Assembly: GCA_030765055.1 (NCBI GenBank)
Contig: CM060947.1
Span: 257,687,773 to 257,751,772 of the forward strand
Direction of reading: 5' to 3'
DNA length: 64,000 nucleotides
Origin: Mantis religiosa
Lineage: Eukaryota; Arthropoda; Insecta; Mantodea; Mantidae
The position numbers were made by a program, and so were the translations under genes. Every line of letters starts with the position of its first letter. Position 1 is the stretch's first letter. The notes under the pieces are model-generated. The model was not told the DNA's origin and searched no databases. It saw only the letters and a program-made list of their open reading frames with translations. Positions 1-10,598 of this stretch are shown piece by piece.

Positions 1-815
1 TGTTCTATTTACTTCAAGATAAACATTATCTTATTGTAGTTCCATGAAACACAGTAGACTTTAAGTGATAGTCAAATGTTTTATGTACATGACTTTCTCT
101 ACTCTTGTACAAACACTTGTTCCTCTATCTACTTCAAGATAAACATTATCTTATTGTAGTTACATGGAAACACAGTAGACTTAAAGTGACAGTCAAATGT
201 TTTATATACATGACGTTCTCTACTCTTGTACAAACACTTATTGTTCTATTTACTTCAAGATAAACACTATCTTATTGTAGTTCCATGAAACGCAGTAGAC
301 TTTAAGTGATAGTCAAATGTTTTATATACATGACTTTCTCTACTCTTGTACAAACACTTATTGCTCTATCTACTTCAAGATAAACATTATCTTATTGTAG
401 TTACAAGGGAATACAGTAGACTTTAAGTGATAGTCAAATGTTTTATGTACATGACTTTCTCTACTCTTGTACAAACACTTATTGCTCTATCTACTTCAAG
501 ATAAACATTATCTTATTGTAGTTACAAGGGAATACACTAGACTTTAATGATAGTCAAATGTTTTATGTACATGACTTTCTCTACTCTTGTACAAACACTT
601 ATTGCTCTATCTACTTCAAGATAAACATTATCTTATTGTAGTTACATGGAAACACAGTAGACTTAAAGTGATAGTCAGATGTTTTATATACATAACGTTC
701 TCTACTCTTGTACAAACACTTATTACTCTATCTACTTCAAGATAAACATTATCTTATTGTAGTTACAAGGGAATAGAGCAGATTTTAAGTGATAGTCAAA
801 TATTTTATATACATG
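1..815 (+). repeat. Satellite family A, ~120-bp tandem array (block 1)
   Basis: About seven head-to-tail copies of an AT-rich ~120-bp unit that contains 'tactcttgtacaaacact' and 'gtgatagtcaaatgtttta'. The core AAGATAA-aca-TTATCTT is a perfect 7-bp-arm hairpin. The array runs off the left edge. The same unit recurs at 15.8-16.7 kb and 34.5-35.4 kb on this strand, and at 25.0-25.6 kb inverted. Non-coding; no ORF persists across units. Confidence 0.95.
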
Positions 816-1150
816 TAGATAGGGTACCTCAAGACACGCATTGTCCTATATATAATGTAATGTACTATTTTATTTTGTGTTACATTGTTCAACAAAGTAA
901 AGAAGAAATTCGAATTTATAATAGTGCAGTAAGGTAAACTGTGAATCGTTTATTTACAGTAATCTTTCCCATTTATGTTGAATTGTTTATATGAATATTT
1001 TCCTCTTTAATTAAAAGGTACAGGTAGTTACAGTGAAGCAACAATTACTTCAGAAATTTAAAAGTAAAATAATTAAATTTACACTAAGACTTAATAGCTG
1101 ATTTTATTAAACTTAATATACGTATATTTAATAATATGTTTTAACTCTTA
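816..1150. other. AT-rich stretch, nothing recognised
   Basis: Low-complexity AT-rich sequence between satellite A and the Penelope-like relic. No ORF of note, no tRNA-like boxes and no repeat shared with the rest of the window was seen. Confidence 0.5.
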
Positions 1151-2085
1151 AAGATTAAGTTTTTCAACAAACTTCTGGCTTAGCAATGGGTTATCCTCTT
1201 TCACCTTTCCTTGCCGAAACTTTTATGATTTATGTTTCGAAATTCACGTAACTAATGCATTCCCTTTAATTTTTAAAGCCTGGTATAGGTATGTTGATGA
1301 TATTTTCGTTAATCGCCATATAAACACATAAATGATGCTTTAAAGTTATGAAGTTTAGAAGATGAAGTTATATAATTGCCATAAGGACTGAAGTTAATGG
1401 ATTTCTTCATTTTCGTGATCTAAAGATAATAATAGATTAACTATTTAAACTTTGGTTTTTATAGGAAGTCTGCTCATTTTAAAATAAATTTGTTGGTTTC
1501 AATAGTTTGATTTATAGAATAATAATTATTCCCCTGAATATATAGGAATTTAATAAATAATATAAACATATTAATACTGTTTTAATTAATGGTTTTAATA
1601 ACGAATTTATATAAAATATTGAACATTTTAGGTATAAAGGACTGTGAATGACATTTCTACCCTTAGATAATGAAACACAATCATAATTTTAAAAAATTTA
1701 CTTAAAATGCTTGGGTTAATAAACATTTTCAAAAAAAGTATATAAACAGTTTGGTATAACTTTAGTTCCTCAAAATAAATATGGTATTAAAATTTAATAC
1801 ATTTGTCTAAAAGTATAAAGTTACTAATAATAAAAAATCTGGTATTTATCAATTTAATTGTTTATATTGTGATAAAGTTTATATTGGAAAGACAAAACGT
1901 AATTTTGAAACCAGAATGAAAGAACATTTTCGTAACATTTACTATAAACAGACTGATAAATCGGCCGTAGCAGATCATTTTTGGTCATTTAACCATGGAA
2001 TAAATCTAGAAGCTAATTTATTAAAACAAAGAAATGGTTCGATAGATTTAATAGTTTGGGGAAATATTCTTTTTTAAAAATAACG
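1150..2085 (+). pseudogene. Penelope-like retroelement relic (RT plus GIY-YIG endonuclease)
   Basis: Conceptual translation with frameshifts and stops shows the two domains of a Penelope-like element in the right order. Near 1174-1240 it reads SGLAMGYPLSPFLAETFM, the conserved RT block of this class. At 1281-1310 it reads WYRYVDDIFV, the YVDD catalytic box. At 1843-1851 there is GIY, and at 1880-1891 YIGK within CDKVYIGKTKRNFETRMKEH, followed by an AVADH segment; together these form a GIY-YIG endonuclease core. The sequence is strongly AT-shifted and has lost its reading frame, so it is an old dead copy. Its amino-acid sequence differs from the 26-27 kb element, so it belongs to another lineage. 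Confidence 0.85.
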
Positions 2086-2640
2086 CGTAATGAATTTTCA
2101 AATGCCCGCAGCTCCATTCTGTGTTTCGTTTATTTCATTTTCAAATGTTGGTAATACTCAGAAAAGCGTAATGACTTCCAGCGGAGGTTTTTTGATGGCA
2201 GAAGACTAAACCAGAGTTTACCAAATCGATCGATTTCTTTGTTTATCTTATATGTTACCTTACCTCGTCTGTTTATTATCGAGGTGTATAAGTATTAGTC
2301 TATGTAGGTCTCAAACACAGTAAGCTAAACTTCTTGACAAAAAGTAGTATAGTTATTTAAATAACTGTACTACTTACATGATTGAAGTGGCAGTAAAATT
2401 TAAAGTATAGCGCGTCTTACGCTTAGAAGGTAGTATAGGTCTTATGGGGTGCCCTGTAGCCAAATGTACCTTACGTACAATTCGCCTCGACAGCGACCGG
2501 TCTGCCAGTTTGATACTGTATTGTAAATGATACATCATTAATACGGAACTATCTATACTGCTATTAAATTCTGTTTTAAGAGATTACATTTTTGAATGCA
2601 TGCATTTTAGTTTTTAATCCTCCTTTCACTTTACAACAAA
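2086..2640. other. Unassigned flank of the Penelope-like relic
   Basis: May include the degraded 3' end of the Penelope-like element. Otherwise no gene, RNA or repeat was recognised. Confidence 0.35.
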
Positions 2641-2716
2641 CCAAATTGGTTCCTACAATGATACAAGCTTATAATATGCTTTAAATATATCGGTTGCTTG
2701 TATGCATCTTCACTTG

Positions 2717-3031
2717 TCATCTGATAAACCTGCAATTACTTCCATTTCGTCGTTCATTTGTCTCGACAACCATTCTGTTAATATCTTCTCTTTCTATTAC
2801 TATAGACTTGTTACACCTTCTACCATATTCGAACCACAAATCGTATAGGAACCGATTCAAAGCGGCCCTTGAGAAATTAGGCAAGGTGTCGTCATCACTG
2901 TTTACCCTTGCCAAAGCTAGATTCAGTGTGAGTGGAATGTTTTCAAGAAGCAAAGAATCAACAATTCTCCGCATCCGCTTTGCACTATTTTCTTTTGTTC
3001 CCCGTCCTTTTTTATGGAGTACATAAGGCAC
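2717..3031 (-). pseudogene. Tc1/mariner-type transposase N-terminal fragment
   Basis: A 104-residue open frame that includes RRIVDSLLLENIPLTLN, VNSDDDTLPNFSRAALNRFL and IEREDI. This is the helix-turn-helix layout I associate with insect transposases of the DDE_3 (IS630/Tc1) type: residues that set up two helices, a 'LP.FSR..L' stretch, then 'IERxDI'. Only the DNA-binding part remains. Upstream on the minus strand, more of the same protein appears in another frame (KMGRMKSAL). No catalytic DDE residues are visible. It may belong to the same superfamily as the 36.8-37.7 kb element. The family call rests on pattern memory. Confidence 0.5.
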
Positions 3032-3365
3032 TTTTCATTCGTCCCATTTTTAATCTACCTTGTATACTAATGTTTCTGAACATGTGACTACCGATACTAA
3101 TTTTACTTGAAAAATAACTTAAGAGATTCTATTCTAACATGTGTTCCTTACTTCTTAGCTTAGCAATATTTCGTTTCTTCTTAGTTTCCCCTTTCATAGC
3201 TATAAACATACTGTCCAGCAACGCAAAGATGGTCCCTGAAAGGAATGTGCTGTCTTACACAGTTGGACAAGGACAGCGAATGTGTGTAGCAGAAAATGCC
3301 TGTTACTCAAGGAGCAGATCGTTAAAAAGCATGCGCCCTATTCACTCTGTACATTAAAACCGAGA
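3032..3365. other. Unassigned stretch
   Basis: Between the transposase fragment and the GC-rich retroposon. Short ORFs here show no recognisable domain. Confidence 0.4.
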
Positions 3366-3639
3366 AGATTCATTCACAAAAGTAGAGTTATGCGCAGAGG
3401 ATCTACTCAAAGTCCGAAGGCCCTGGCTTCATTCTACCCGGGAGCGATGGATAACTGCTGGGCTCTTTCCGTAGGACAACATCTGTTTCCCTAAAATACC
3501 GCCCCCCCCACCATCGACAACGTCAAGACGGAATGGAAGTGGATATGCCACTTACGCGGGCAAACCCTTCGTGGAAGACTACCAAAAAGCCTCGGTAGGG
3601 CCGCGTGGTGATCTAGCACACCTTCTAGTACCTCTGCAG

Positions 3640-4239
3640 CTTTTTTTGTCTTTGTTTTTTAAGGGTCGGCCCCACAGCCGCCGCCTCCGGTGACGATCGT
3701 CCGCCTGGAGGCTACATCGTCTCCCCATGCACGTGCGGTTAGTAACCTAATATGCAGCTATGGGAAGGGTGCTACAAGGTTAATAAACGTGCAGTGGCAT
3801 GCAAAGGGGATTTGTGAGTTATGAGTTCCGCTAAAGCACCCCGGTTAGTGGTGACCATGCTTGGCCGCGACGTGGCTCAGTGGTTAGACCGCCTGGCTCC
3901 CACCAAGGCGGCCCGCGTTCCACCCCAGGCGACCGCAAAGTGAGATTTGTGATGGACAACACGGCGCTGGGGCGGGTTTTCTCCGGGATCTCCGGTTTCC
4001 CCGCCACCTCATTCCACCGGTGCTCCATCTTCATGTCATGTACCATCAGTGTCACCGCCTGTGGTGCCGTATGTAGTAAAAGCAGACGTTAAACCCATTT
4101 CATTTCATTGACCATGCTAGCGTGTCTTTTGGCTTTACGGGCCCCAGACATGACAGAGCCCTGTCGGACGCCCGGGGTTAATACGTGCAGCATACATAGG
4201 GGGAGGGGTTTAGTATACAGGGATGCAGTTAGAGCTACA
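3640..4239 (-). mobile_element. Insertion 'Y' in retroposon X, with 10-bp TSD
   Basis: ACCTCTGCAG occurs at 3630-3639 and again at 4240-4249, once on each side, whereas the uninterrupted copy at 8 kb has a single CTCTGCAG. The inserted segment begins with T-rich 'ctttttttgtctttg', the complement of a poly-A tail, which points to a retroposed minus-strand copy. It is GC-rich and of unknown family, and is itself interrupted by a SINE at 3862-4108. Confidence 0.75.
3862..4108 (+). mobile_element. SINE family 3, tRNA-derived, full copy
   Basis: The head has a near-canonical pol III A box (GTGGCTCAGTGGTTAGAC) and a degenerate B box near 3910-3935. It is followed by a unique body ('gacaacacggcgctggg', 'attccaccggtgctcc') and a 3' tail ending in repeated 'atttc'. 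A 10-bp TSD, TGACCATGCT, lies at 3852-3861 and 4109-4118. Two more copies lie on the minus strand at 6.26 and 22.16 kb. ORFs across it are incidental. Confidence 0.88.
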
Positions 4240-4437
4240 ACCTCTGCAGGATAGTACCCGGGACTTATGAGGCAACCCTCTACTCCCTCCTGGCGGCCGC
4301 AGCCTGACCGGAGGTACCCTATTTCCCGCGGGTATCGGGAACACACTGTCCCCTCAAGTTCAACCCAATCCGAACAACTACCCGACGGGAGGTACTCGGA
4401 CGTTCGGCCCGACGTTCCTCTAGTAACGTCAGAGGTA

Positions 4438-4800
4438 AAGTCTGTCTGCTCAACGCAAGTGCACGGCGGCCGCTTTCTTTGAGGAACCCTCATAATCGTT
4501 TTACAACATGGGCCCTCCTCCTGACGGTCCCCTCTACAAGGTTGCAACATTTTAACATCACCGTCTTGCACCTAATGAAACAGAACAACTGGAAGTTGGA
4601 ACTTTGGCAACTGAGACTCCACGCGGAGTAGACATGCAACTGTCATTTTCAGAAAATAGGGGTTGCTATTGGTCCCCAACGTCAGTGTTCCATTTCTGAA
4701 GTGTGGAGATTGATTTATGACGGTCATTAGTGGGCGGAAAGGTCAGGTTCTTTGAGGTCCCTTTGACTGGGAACTGCACACACGTTGGCTAAACAGACTT
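4438..4800. mobile_element. Short DNA transposon (MITE-like) with TA target duplication
   Basis: A 363-bp insert in retroposon X. TA at 4436-4437 and 4801-4802 flanks the ends AAGTCTGTCTGC and GCTAAACAGACTT, which are inverted repeats. Removing the insert restores the X sequence 'gaggTAccacg' seen at 8.2 kb. Its inner sequence is the reverse complement of part of the 36760-37735 element, so it is a deleted member of the same family. Confidence 0.88.
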
Positions 4801-4880
4801 TACCACGAGTGCTAAGGTTCCGCAGCGCCCGCACCACGGCTGCTGAAGAGGACGGATCCCCTCCCCTACTGGATCACAAA

Positions 4881-5250
4881 AGTAGAAGCTGTCAGAATGT
4901 TTTTGAATGGTCTGTAACTGTACTGGCATGGGTTGTCATAAACCTGTCCAGGGAGGGTGTGGGAACTTTCGCCAACCCCCCTGCATCTCAGACCTCGAAG
5001 ACTTATTCTCCTGAGGAGGACAGTGGTCATACTCTTGTAAGCTGTGTTCATTTTGACTACATCACATGCTGCTCTCTGCTTACCTTAGACAGATGGTGCT
5101 TGGCTTCCTTCAAGCGTATCGCCGAATACAGAATGCTTTTGTTTATCACATACGACAAATGCAAAAGTTAGAGAATTGCAGTTTATTTTAAAAATTGCCT
5201 CCAACACACCTTTACATTTCTCTCGCTTTTCCCCCCTATGTAAACCCTTG
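4881..5250. other. Unassigned stretch
   Basis: No recognised gene or repeat. Ends at the (TG)n tract. Confidence 0.4.
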
Positions 5251-5254
5251 CTGT

Positions 5255-5255
5255 A

Positions 5256-5344
<89 letters not shown>
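5255..5344. repeat. (TG)n microsatellite
   Basis: About 45 uninterrupted TG units. It abuts the 3' end of a minus-strand SINE1, so on the SINE's own strand it is a (CA)n tail. ORFs coding long CV or TH runs here are artefacts. Confidence 0.97.
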
Positions 5345-5347
<3 letters not shown>

Positions 5348-5515
5348 ACGTTCTCTAACGTTAAGTCATATCGGACGGTGAATGAATTAGGTGAAATGAT
5401 GCTCAAATTATTCCAAGGTCCATGGAGCTTATAGTTACCGGACATTCGTCTTTAAGGATAAGGGAAAACCCCAGAAAAAACTGATCCGTGTAACTCACCC
5501 TGACCGAGATGCCTA
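5345..5515 (-). mobile_element. SINE family 1, 5'-truncated copy
   Basis: Contains the SINE1 body and tail: 'taacgttaagtcatatcgga', 'gaaatgatgctcaaa', 'ggtccatggagctta', 'ttaccggacattcgtcttt' and 'gtaactcaccctgaccgaga'. The tRNA-like head is missing. The 3' end faces the (TG)n tract. Confidence 0.88.
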
Positions 5516-5960
5516 CATTTTCTAGTGCGTAGATATAACATTTTCTAAAATTACTTAATGTAAAAAATTATAACACTCGTCTGATTTAAGATGGAGAATT
5601 AAAACTTGGCAGGTAGGAGCACTGTGGTCTTCTCTACCTAAGAAAAATTGTTGTAGTATTATAGCGGTAAACTTTGTAGTAACCGCATGATGAACATATA
5701 TATAGCAAATATCGGAATCTTACCGGAAAACAAGCATTTTCAATTAATTTGGGTCCATAGAAACATAAAACGATTCTAAAAGTGACATAATATGCTAGAG
5801 AAAATATTCTGCCTAAGACAGTGTGTTCAAAGCGGCAAATTATTACAACTAATTATTTATAACATCTTATTAGCAAGTCACAACAACGCGAGGTTAGAAA
5901 ATGATGAAGCTACAGTCTGATTTTTAAAAGAAGATTCGTGAAGGTCATCATTTGTTTTGT
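5516..5960. other. AT-rich stretch, nothing recognised
   Basis: No coding potential, tRNA boxes or window repeats seen. Confidence 0.45.
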
Positions 5961-5963
5961 TGC

Positions 5964-6193
5964 TAAATTACGTCCTCCAACATTAAGTCATGTCGGACGA
6001 TGAATGGAATGAGTGAAATGATGCTCAAATGAGCCCAGGGTCCATAGAGCTTAGAGTTACCCGACATTCGTCTTTCAGGATAAGAGAAAACTCCGGAAAA
6101 AACCTTATCCAGGTAACTCACTCTGACCGAGATTCAAACTCGGGACCTCTTGAACGTGAGGCAGACATGCTACCACCATGCTACCGAGACGGA
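5964..6193 (-). mobile_element. SINE family 1, near full-length
   Basis: Read on the minus strand, it opens with a tRNA-like head: A-box region 'ggtagcatggtggtagcatg', then 'gtctgcctcacgttcaagag', B-box region 'gagtttgaatctcggtcag'. The SINE1 body follows and ends at 'ttggaggacgtaattt'. The 82-residue ORF reading MSPGSIELRV on the plus strand is a conceptual translation of this SINE. Confidence 0.9.
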
Positions 6194-6256
6194 CAAAGGG
6201 TAGGTATTTGCTATGGTAACGTAAACAAACTTTGCCAGATTTTTTACACTGGTGAA

Positions 6257-6503
6257 TCAAAAATGTGTAGTGTTTAACGCCCACTTTTACTACATATGGC
6301 ACCGTAAGCGATGACATTGATGATACATGTGATGAAGATGGAGCACCGGTGGAATGAGATGGCCGGGGAAAGCGGAGATCCTGGAGAAACCCACCCCAGC
6401 GCCGTGTTGTCCACCAAAAATCTCACTTTGCGGTCGCCTTGGATCGAACCCGGGCCGCCTTGGTGAGAGCCAAGCGGTCTAACCACTGAGCTACGGCGCG
6501 GCC
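6257..6503 (-). mobile_element. SINE family 3, full copy
   Basis: Reverse complement of the 3862-4108 element. On the minus strand its B-box region reads GGGTTCGATCCAAGG. The flanks TACACTGGTGAA (6245-6256) and TACACCGGTGAA (6504-6515) are a 12-bp TSD with one mismatch. Confidence 0.9.
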
Positions 6504-6519
6504 TACACCGGTGAACCAC

Positions 6520-7510
6520 ATACTCCTCAGCTCAGTTATCGCTAGTTGTATGTGGGAAACAGAATTTGCCTAGTTGCGCTGTGTATTTTAGCCTACTTTG
6601 TTAAAACAAAATTAAAATACGTTTTTATGGAAGCAAGACGTAGTGGCGGTAGGTTGAGATGTAGACCGAGGATTAATTGGCCAAAGCAAATATCAGCTTA
6701 TGGTCGGGGTGTTACATTGCATAGTCAAGCTAGAGAGTGTCTGTTCTCTTAGAGAATTCTTCCAACAGGAAGACGAGAATTTGCTCCTTATCAATGAACA
6801 GGAACATGCAAAAGCAACAGCCCCATGTAAAATAACTCCTATGGGTCAAAATTCCGGTATATCAGCGGCGTTGATACGAACATGTCAATTAACAAAGTCG
6901 TTCATAATAGTATATTGCGATATTTATGTATACAGAATGAGGAAAGGTTTGAAAAAAAAAAAAAAAAAACGAGGCGCTTGCACCGAGTTTGTTCAATTCT
7001 CAAGATTCCGTTATGTGCTTACCACGTGTGTGTTGCACTTTATTTTTTTTCACTATGTGTATTTATATCAATCGGAATTTTAGTAGTTAAGATATCAGCT
7101 GAAATATTATTAAATGTAATTCAGGATAAATGTTAGATTTTAGAAAATGCATCGCCTATATGTGTTTCTATGAAGAAATATTTACCCCACTGTGCGGGAA
7201 TGTCAACTTATGATATATAGCAACAATTACGGTAAGTATGGAATATTAGTTTACTTAGCACAAACAATTATTTAAAAGAACTCACACGCGTGAAGACCTT
7301 ACAACTCAGTGAATGTGTGAACAACTTATTTCTATTTTTAAAGTAGGCTAATACAGATTAACTGTGTATATTTTTGTTGAGGTGAGATAACTCGAACACT
7401 TGTTTATGTTTCGAGTGTTAAGAGGGTAAAGAAAGGGGATCTGGTTGGCAACATTGCACTACCCACGTGGAGGAACAGATGACCTTCACGTATTTTCTTT
7501 TAAAAATCAG
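6520..7510. other. Unassigned 1-kb stretch
   Basis: Contains a short poly-A run near 6953-6969 and small ORFs with no recognisable domain. Nothing supports a gene. Confidence 0.4.
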
Positions 7511-7512
7511 AC

Positions 7513-8447
7513 TGTAATGAGAATTCCCGCGAATTAATCAAAGAGAGATATATACCATTTACTTCCATACTGTCTTTTAAGGTTGAGACAAGGTTTAATT
7601 CGTATCATCAATAACAGATCAGTGAGTAAAATATGCAAAAATAAATTTTCTCGTGGTAGTAAGTCACACAATACAAAAGAACCATGGTACATTCATATAC
7701 CGAGTGAAGTCTGCAGAGTGTCTCCTCAAAAAACAATGTACGCGTTTCCTATCTGAACATGTTGCCATCACAACTGAAAATGATGAGCTAAAACAACATT
7801 AAATTAAATGCGAGGATCTACTTCCCATTAGTCCCGGCCCCGTAGGACCTGAACCCGGACCTCTCATAGGACAGCACCTATTTTATAAACTGCCCCCCCC
7901 CCCCCGCCTGCACACGGCAGACAGGACGGAAGTGGATACGCCACTTACGCGCCGGTCCTTAATGAACCAGCTACCAAATAACCTTGGTAGGGCCGCCAGT
8001 GTCTAGCTCACCAGCTACTAGCTCTGCAGGCTAGTAGCTGGGACTTATGAGACAACCCTCTACCTCCTCCGGGCGGCCGGAAGCCTGGCCAGAGGTACCC
8101 AATTGCCCGTGGGTGACGGGAACACACTGCCCCCTCGAGTCCAACCCAATCCGAACAGCTCCCAGAAGGAGGGGCTCGGCATGTTCGGCCCGAGGTTCCT
8201 CTAGTAACGTCAGAGGTACCACGAGTGCTAGGGGTCCGCAGCGCCCGCACTTTGGCAGCTGAAAGGGACGGATCCCTTCCCCTACGGGGCAGCTAAAACA
8301 ACAGAAAACTACTATTAAAACAAATGAGCAAACCTTTACAGCTTTTTATGAAGTAACTATCGAACGTGTTTTGTTTTTACGTGCCATGCAATAACGTTAC
8401 CACTTGCCTAAACACTAGAGGTAGATGAACTAGAGAATTGTGTTTTT
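7513..8447. repeat. Duplicated repeat 'R7', copy 1 (split by an insertion)
   Basis: 7513-7797 plus 8303-8447 align closely with 9256-9681. Shared landmarks are 'attcccgcga', 'aaggtttaattcgtatca', 'aaaaaacaatgtacgcgttt', 'gagcaaacctttacagcttt' and 'acgttaccacttgcctaaac'. Origin unknown; no coding domain. Confidence 0.85.
7798..8290 (-). mobile_element. GC-rich retroposon 'X', copy 2, intact insertion with 12-bp TSD
   Basis: AGCTAAAACAAC is present at 7786-7797 and 8291-8302 but only once in the empty site near 9526. The 493-bp insert starts with 'attaaattaaat' (a tail when read on the minus strand) and ends with 'ctacggggc', whose complement also appears near its other end. GC-rich, with no convincing ORF. 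It looks like a non-autonomous retroposon of unknown parentage. Confidence 0.87.
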
Positions 8448-8754
8448 GTCATGTTACCTTTGTTGATATTCTGTTGCATTATCATCCCAGTTTACTTCCG
8501 GGTAAACCTGTAATAAATGACTGAAGCAGATTAAGTACTGATATTGCAAACTTCTGTAAACACTGAAAGAAAGTGCGATATGTTTAGCCTTTTACTTCAG
8601 CCATTGGCTAATCTGGAAAAAACAGCTGCAGTTATGGCCTTTTGCGATAACATTCAAAGAACAGCTGTACATGTTAAGTCCTGTTGGCATGTTCGAGAAC
8701 ATGACCTAAAAGTCCAAGAGAAAATCTGCCAATAGTATTTAGCAGTTCAGAATT
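8448..8754. other. Unassigned stretch
   Basis: Between repeat R7 and the mariner fragment. A 63-residue ORF is present but nothing is recognised in it. Confidence 0.4.
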
Positions 8755-8756
8755 TA

Positions 8757-9255
8757 CGAGGACCGTTCAATAAAGAATGATCATAATTTTTTTACAGTCA
8801 TAATTTTTCGCACTAAAATTCAGTCTTCTTATATTCTGTCAGCTTAATGTGAAACAAAGAAGCTATAGCAGTGTCATTGTTGGTATTCCTGGTTCCCGCC
8901 TGTGAGAACCAGCAAGTTCAGTATCGCCTACCGCTGCAGTGGAGGTAACACGCGAGGAGTAATATGCAGCTTTGAAATTCTGCATTCTTTTCAACAAATA
9001 TTCAGCTGATAAAATGTTACAGGAGGCCTGTGGGGAGTCTGTTCTTCCCTACGGCACAGCTCGAAGGTGGCTTAAAATGTTTAAAGAGAGCAGACAATCA
9101 ATTTTAAAGGAAGATGGACCCGGTGCTCCAGTTGCTGCTCTTATGGAAGAAAGCATCAACACTGCTGCTGCCATTGTGAGAGAGGATCGACCAATTACCT
9201 TAAGATCACTTTCTGAAATACTGTACATTTCATTGGGTGCCACCCACACGTTGGG
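8757..9255 (+). pseudogene. Mariner element, 5' half only
   Basis: The left end CGAGGACCGTTCAATAAAG follows a TA (8755-8756) and matches the inverted ends of the 16.7 and 19.3 kb mariners. An open frame from about 8972 encodes the N-terminal helix-turn-helix domain: LFNKYSADKMLQEACGES, LPYGTARRWLKMF, then DRPITLRSLSEIL and SLGATHTL. It is cut at that point by repeat R7, so the catalytic domain is missing. Closely related to the 19.3-20.6 kb copy. Confidence 0.85.
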
Positions 9256-9681
9256 GAAGCTAATGAGTATTCCCGCGAGTTAGACACAGAGAGATATGTC
9301 CAATTTACTTCCATACTGCATTTTAAGGTTAAGACAAGGTTTAATTCGTATCAACAATAACAGAACAGTGAGTAAAATATGCAGAAATACATTTTCTCGT
9401 GATAGTAAGTCACACAATTAAAAGAACCATTCATTCACCGAGCGAAGTCTGCAGAGCGTCTCTTCAAAAAACAATGTACGCGTTTCCTATCGGAACATGT
9501 TGCCATAACAACTGTAAATGATGAGCTAAAACAACAGAAAACTACTAATAAAAACAAATGAGCAAACCTTTACAGCTTTTTATAAAGCAACTATCGAACG
9601 TGTTTTGTTTTTACGTGCCATGCAATAACGTTACCACTTGCCTAAACACTAGAGATAGATGAAGTAGAGAATTGTGTTTTT
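9256..9681. repeat. Duplicated repeat 'R7', copy 2 (empty site)
   Basis: Uninterrupted counterpart of 7513-8447. It interrupts the mariner coding region at its left edge. It serves as the empty-site reference that defines the 493-bp insertion in copy 1. Confidence 0.85.
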
Positions 9682-10560
9682 ATTTCAGTCCGGAAGCCCC
9701 TCGTTATGATTCGCTGAAATAAGAGGAAGGAAATTAGCATGTTTGTTGGAAATGCAAATTACGAGAGTGTAGTACTTTATTTGTACATATGCAGAAGAAG
9801 GCGTAGTAGGATTTTAGTAGGTAAATCTATTTGATCCGCAGGGCTTTAAGACAACATAAGAGGATTGCATGTGGGGCACTATAAATCATACAGGGATTTT
9901 ATAAACACCGCTAGCAGCGTCGTCATTTTTGTACCACGGTAATTTGCACTTCTGTACCCTCTACCTTTTAGGTTTTTGTCTGCTCTTCCCTAAGGTAGTG
10001 CAGTTGTACAACTCCACATCGTTGCGGAATGTTGCATAGTTCATGTTTATTCTCCCCCAGTCTATATATACATACAGATACTTCAAAAAGTATAGTCAAA
10101 TCATAGTACATAGAATATAACAATCACAATCAGAAAACTATAGATAAAGAAATGAACAATAACGTTTGATATCTAGATTTAAAGTATAACATAATTTGGA
10201 TTCATATATTGCTTAATTAATGAACAACTCTAATCATGTCCAATTTGGGACAGGAATCCTATTCGTAGTTAATTTCCCTCCAACTTAATCAGCCACACGT
10301 TCGGGCACAATTTGGTGCGGGATTTCTATGTTTGAAATGGGATGCACGTTGACTTTTCGAAGTCCCACGTCGAGAATCCGGATATAACAGGGTTAATTCG
10401 TTGTACTTTGAGTTGTTTCTTGATTATTCTGTTTGATTAAATAAGAGTCATGTGACATCTATTTTTCATGCGTGGTTCGGAATAAACTTTCGGAGAAGTC
10501 AAATTTTATAACTATTTAATTGCATTATATGGATTACATTTTACTTGAACTTCCTTTCCC
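9682..10560. other. Unassigned stretch
   Basis: No ORF, RNA gene or window repeat was recognised in this ~880 bp. Confidence 0.4.
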
Positions 10561-10598
10561 AGTCACTTGCAGGTTACATCCAACATATCGATAAATTC

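Larger units (their letters stand above)
3370..4880 (-). mobile_element. GC-rich retroposon 'X', copy 1, broken by two insertions
   Basis: Three pieces (about 3370-3639, 4250-4437 and 4801-4880) align in order with the uninterrupted copy at 7798-8290. They share 'gaggatctact', a poly-C run, 'ccacttacgcg', 'ggacttatgag', 'aacacactg', 'ttcctctagtaacgtcag' and 'accacgagtgcta'. In the cleaner copy the A/T-rich tail is at the low-coordinate end, so the element lies on the minus strand. No long coding frame and no recognised parent. Confidence 0.75.

Noticed and set aside
1..815. Satellite A considered as a CRISPR array because of its hairpin core
   Set aside because: The whole 120-bp unit is repeated; there are no variable spacers or cas genes.
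4089..4571. 160-residue minus-strand ORF
   Set aside because: It crosses the boundaries of retroposon X, insertion Y and the MITE, so it cannot be an ancestral gene.
6029..6519. ORFs of about 80 residues on both strands
   Set aside because: Conceptual translations of SINE1 and SINE3.
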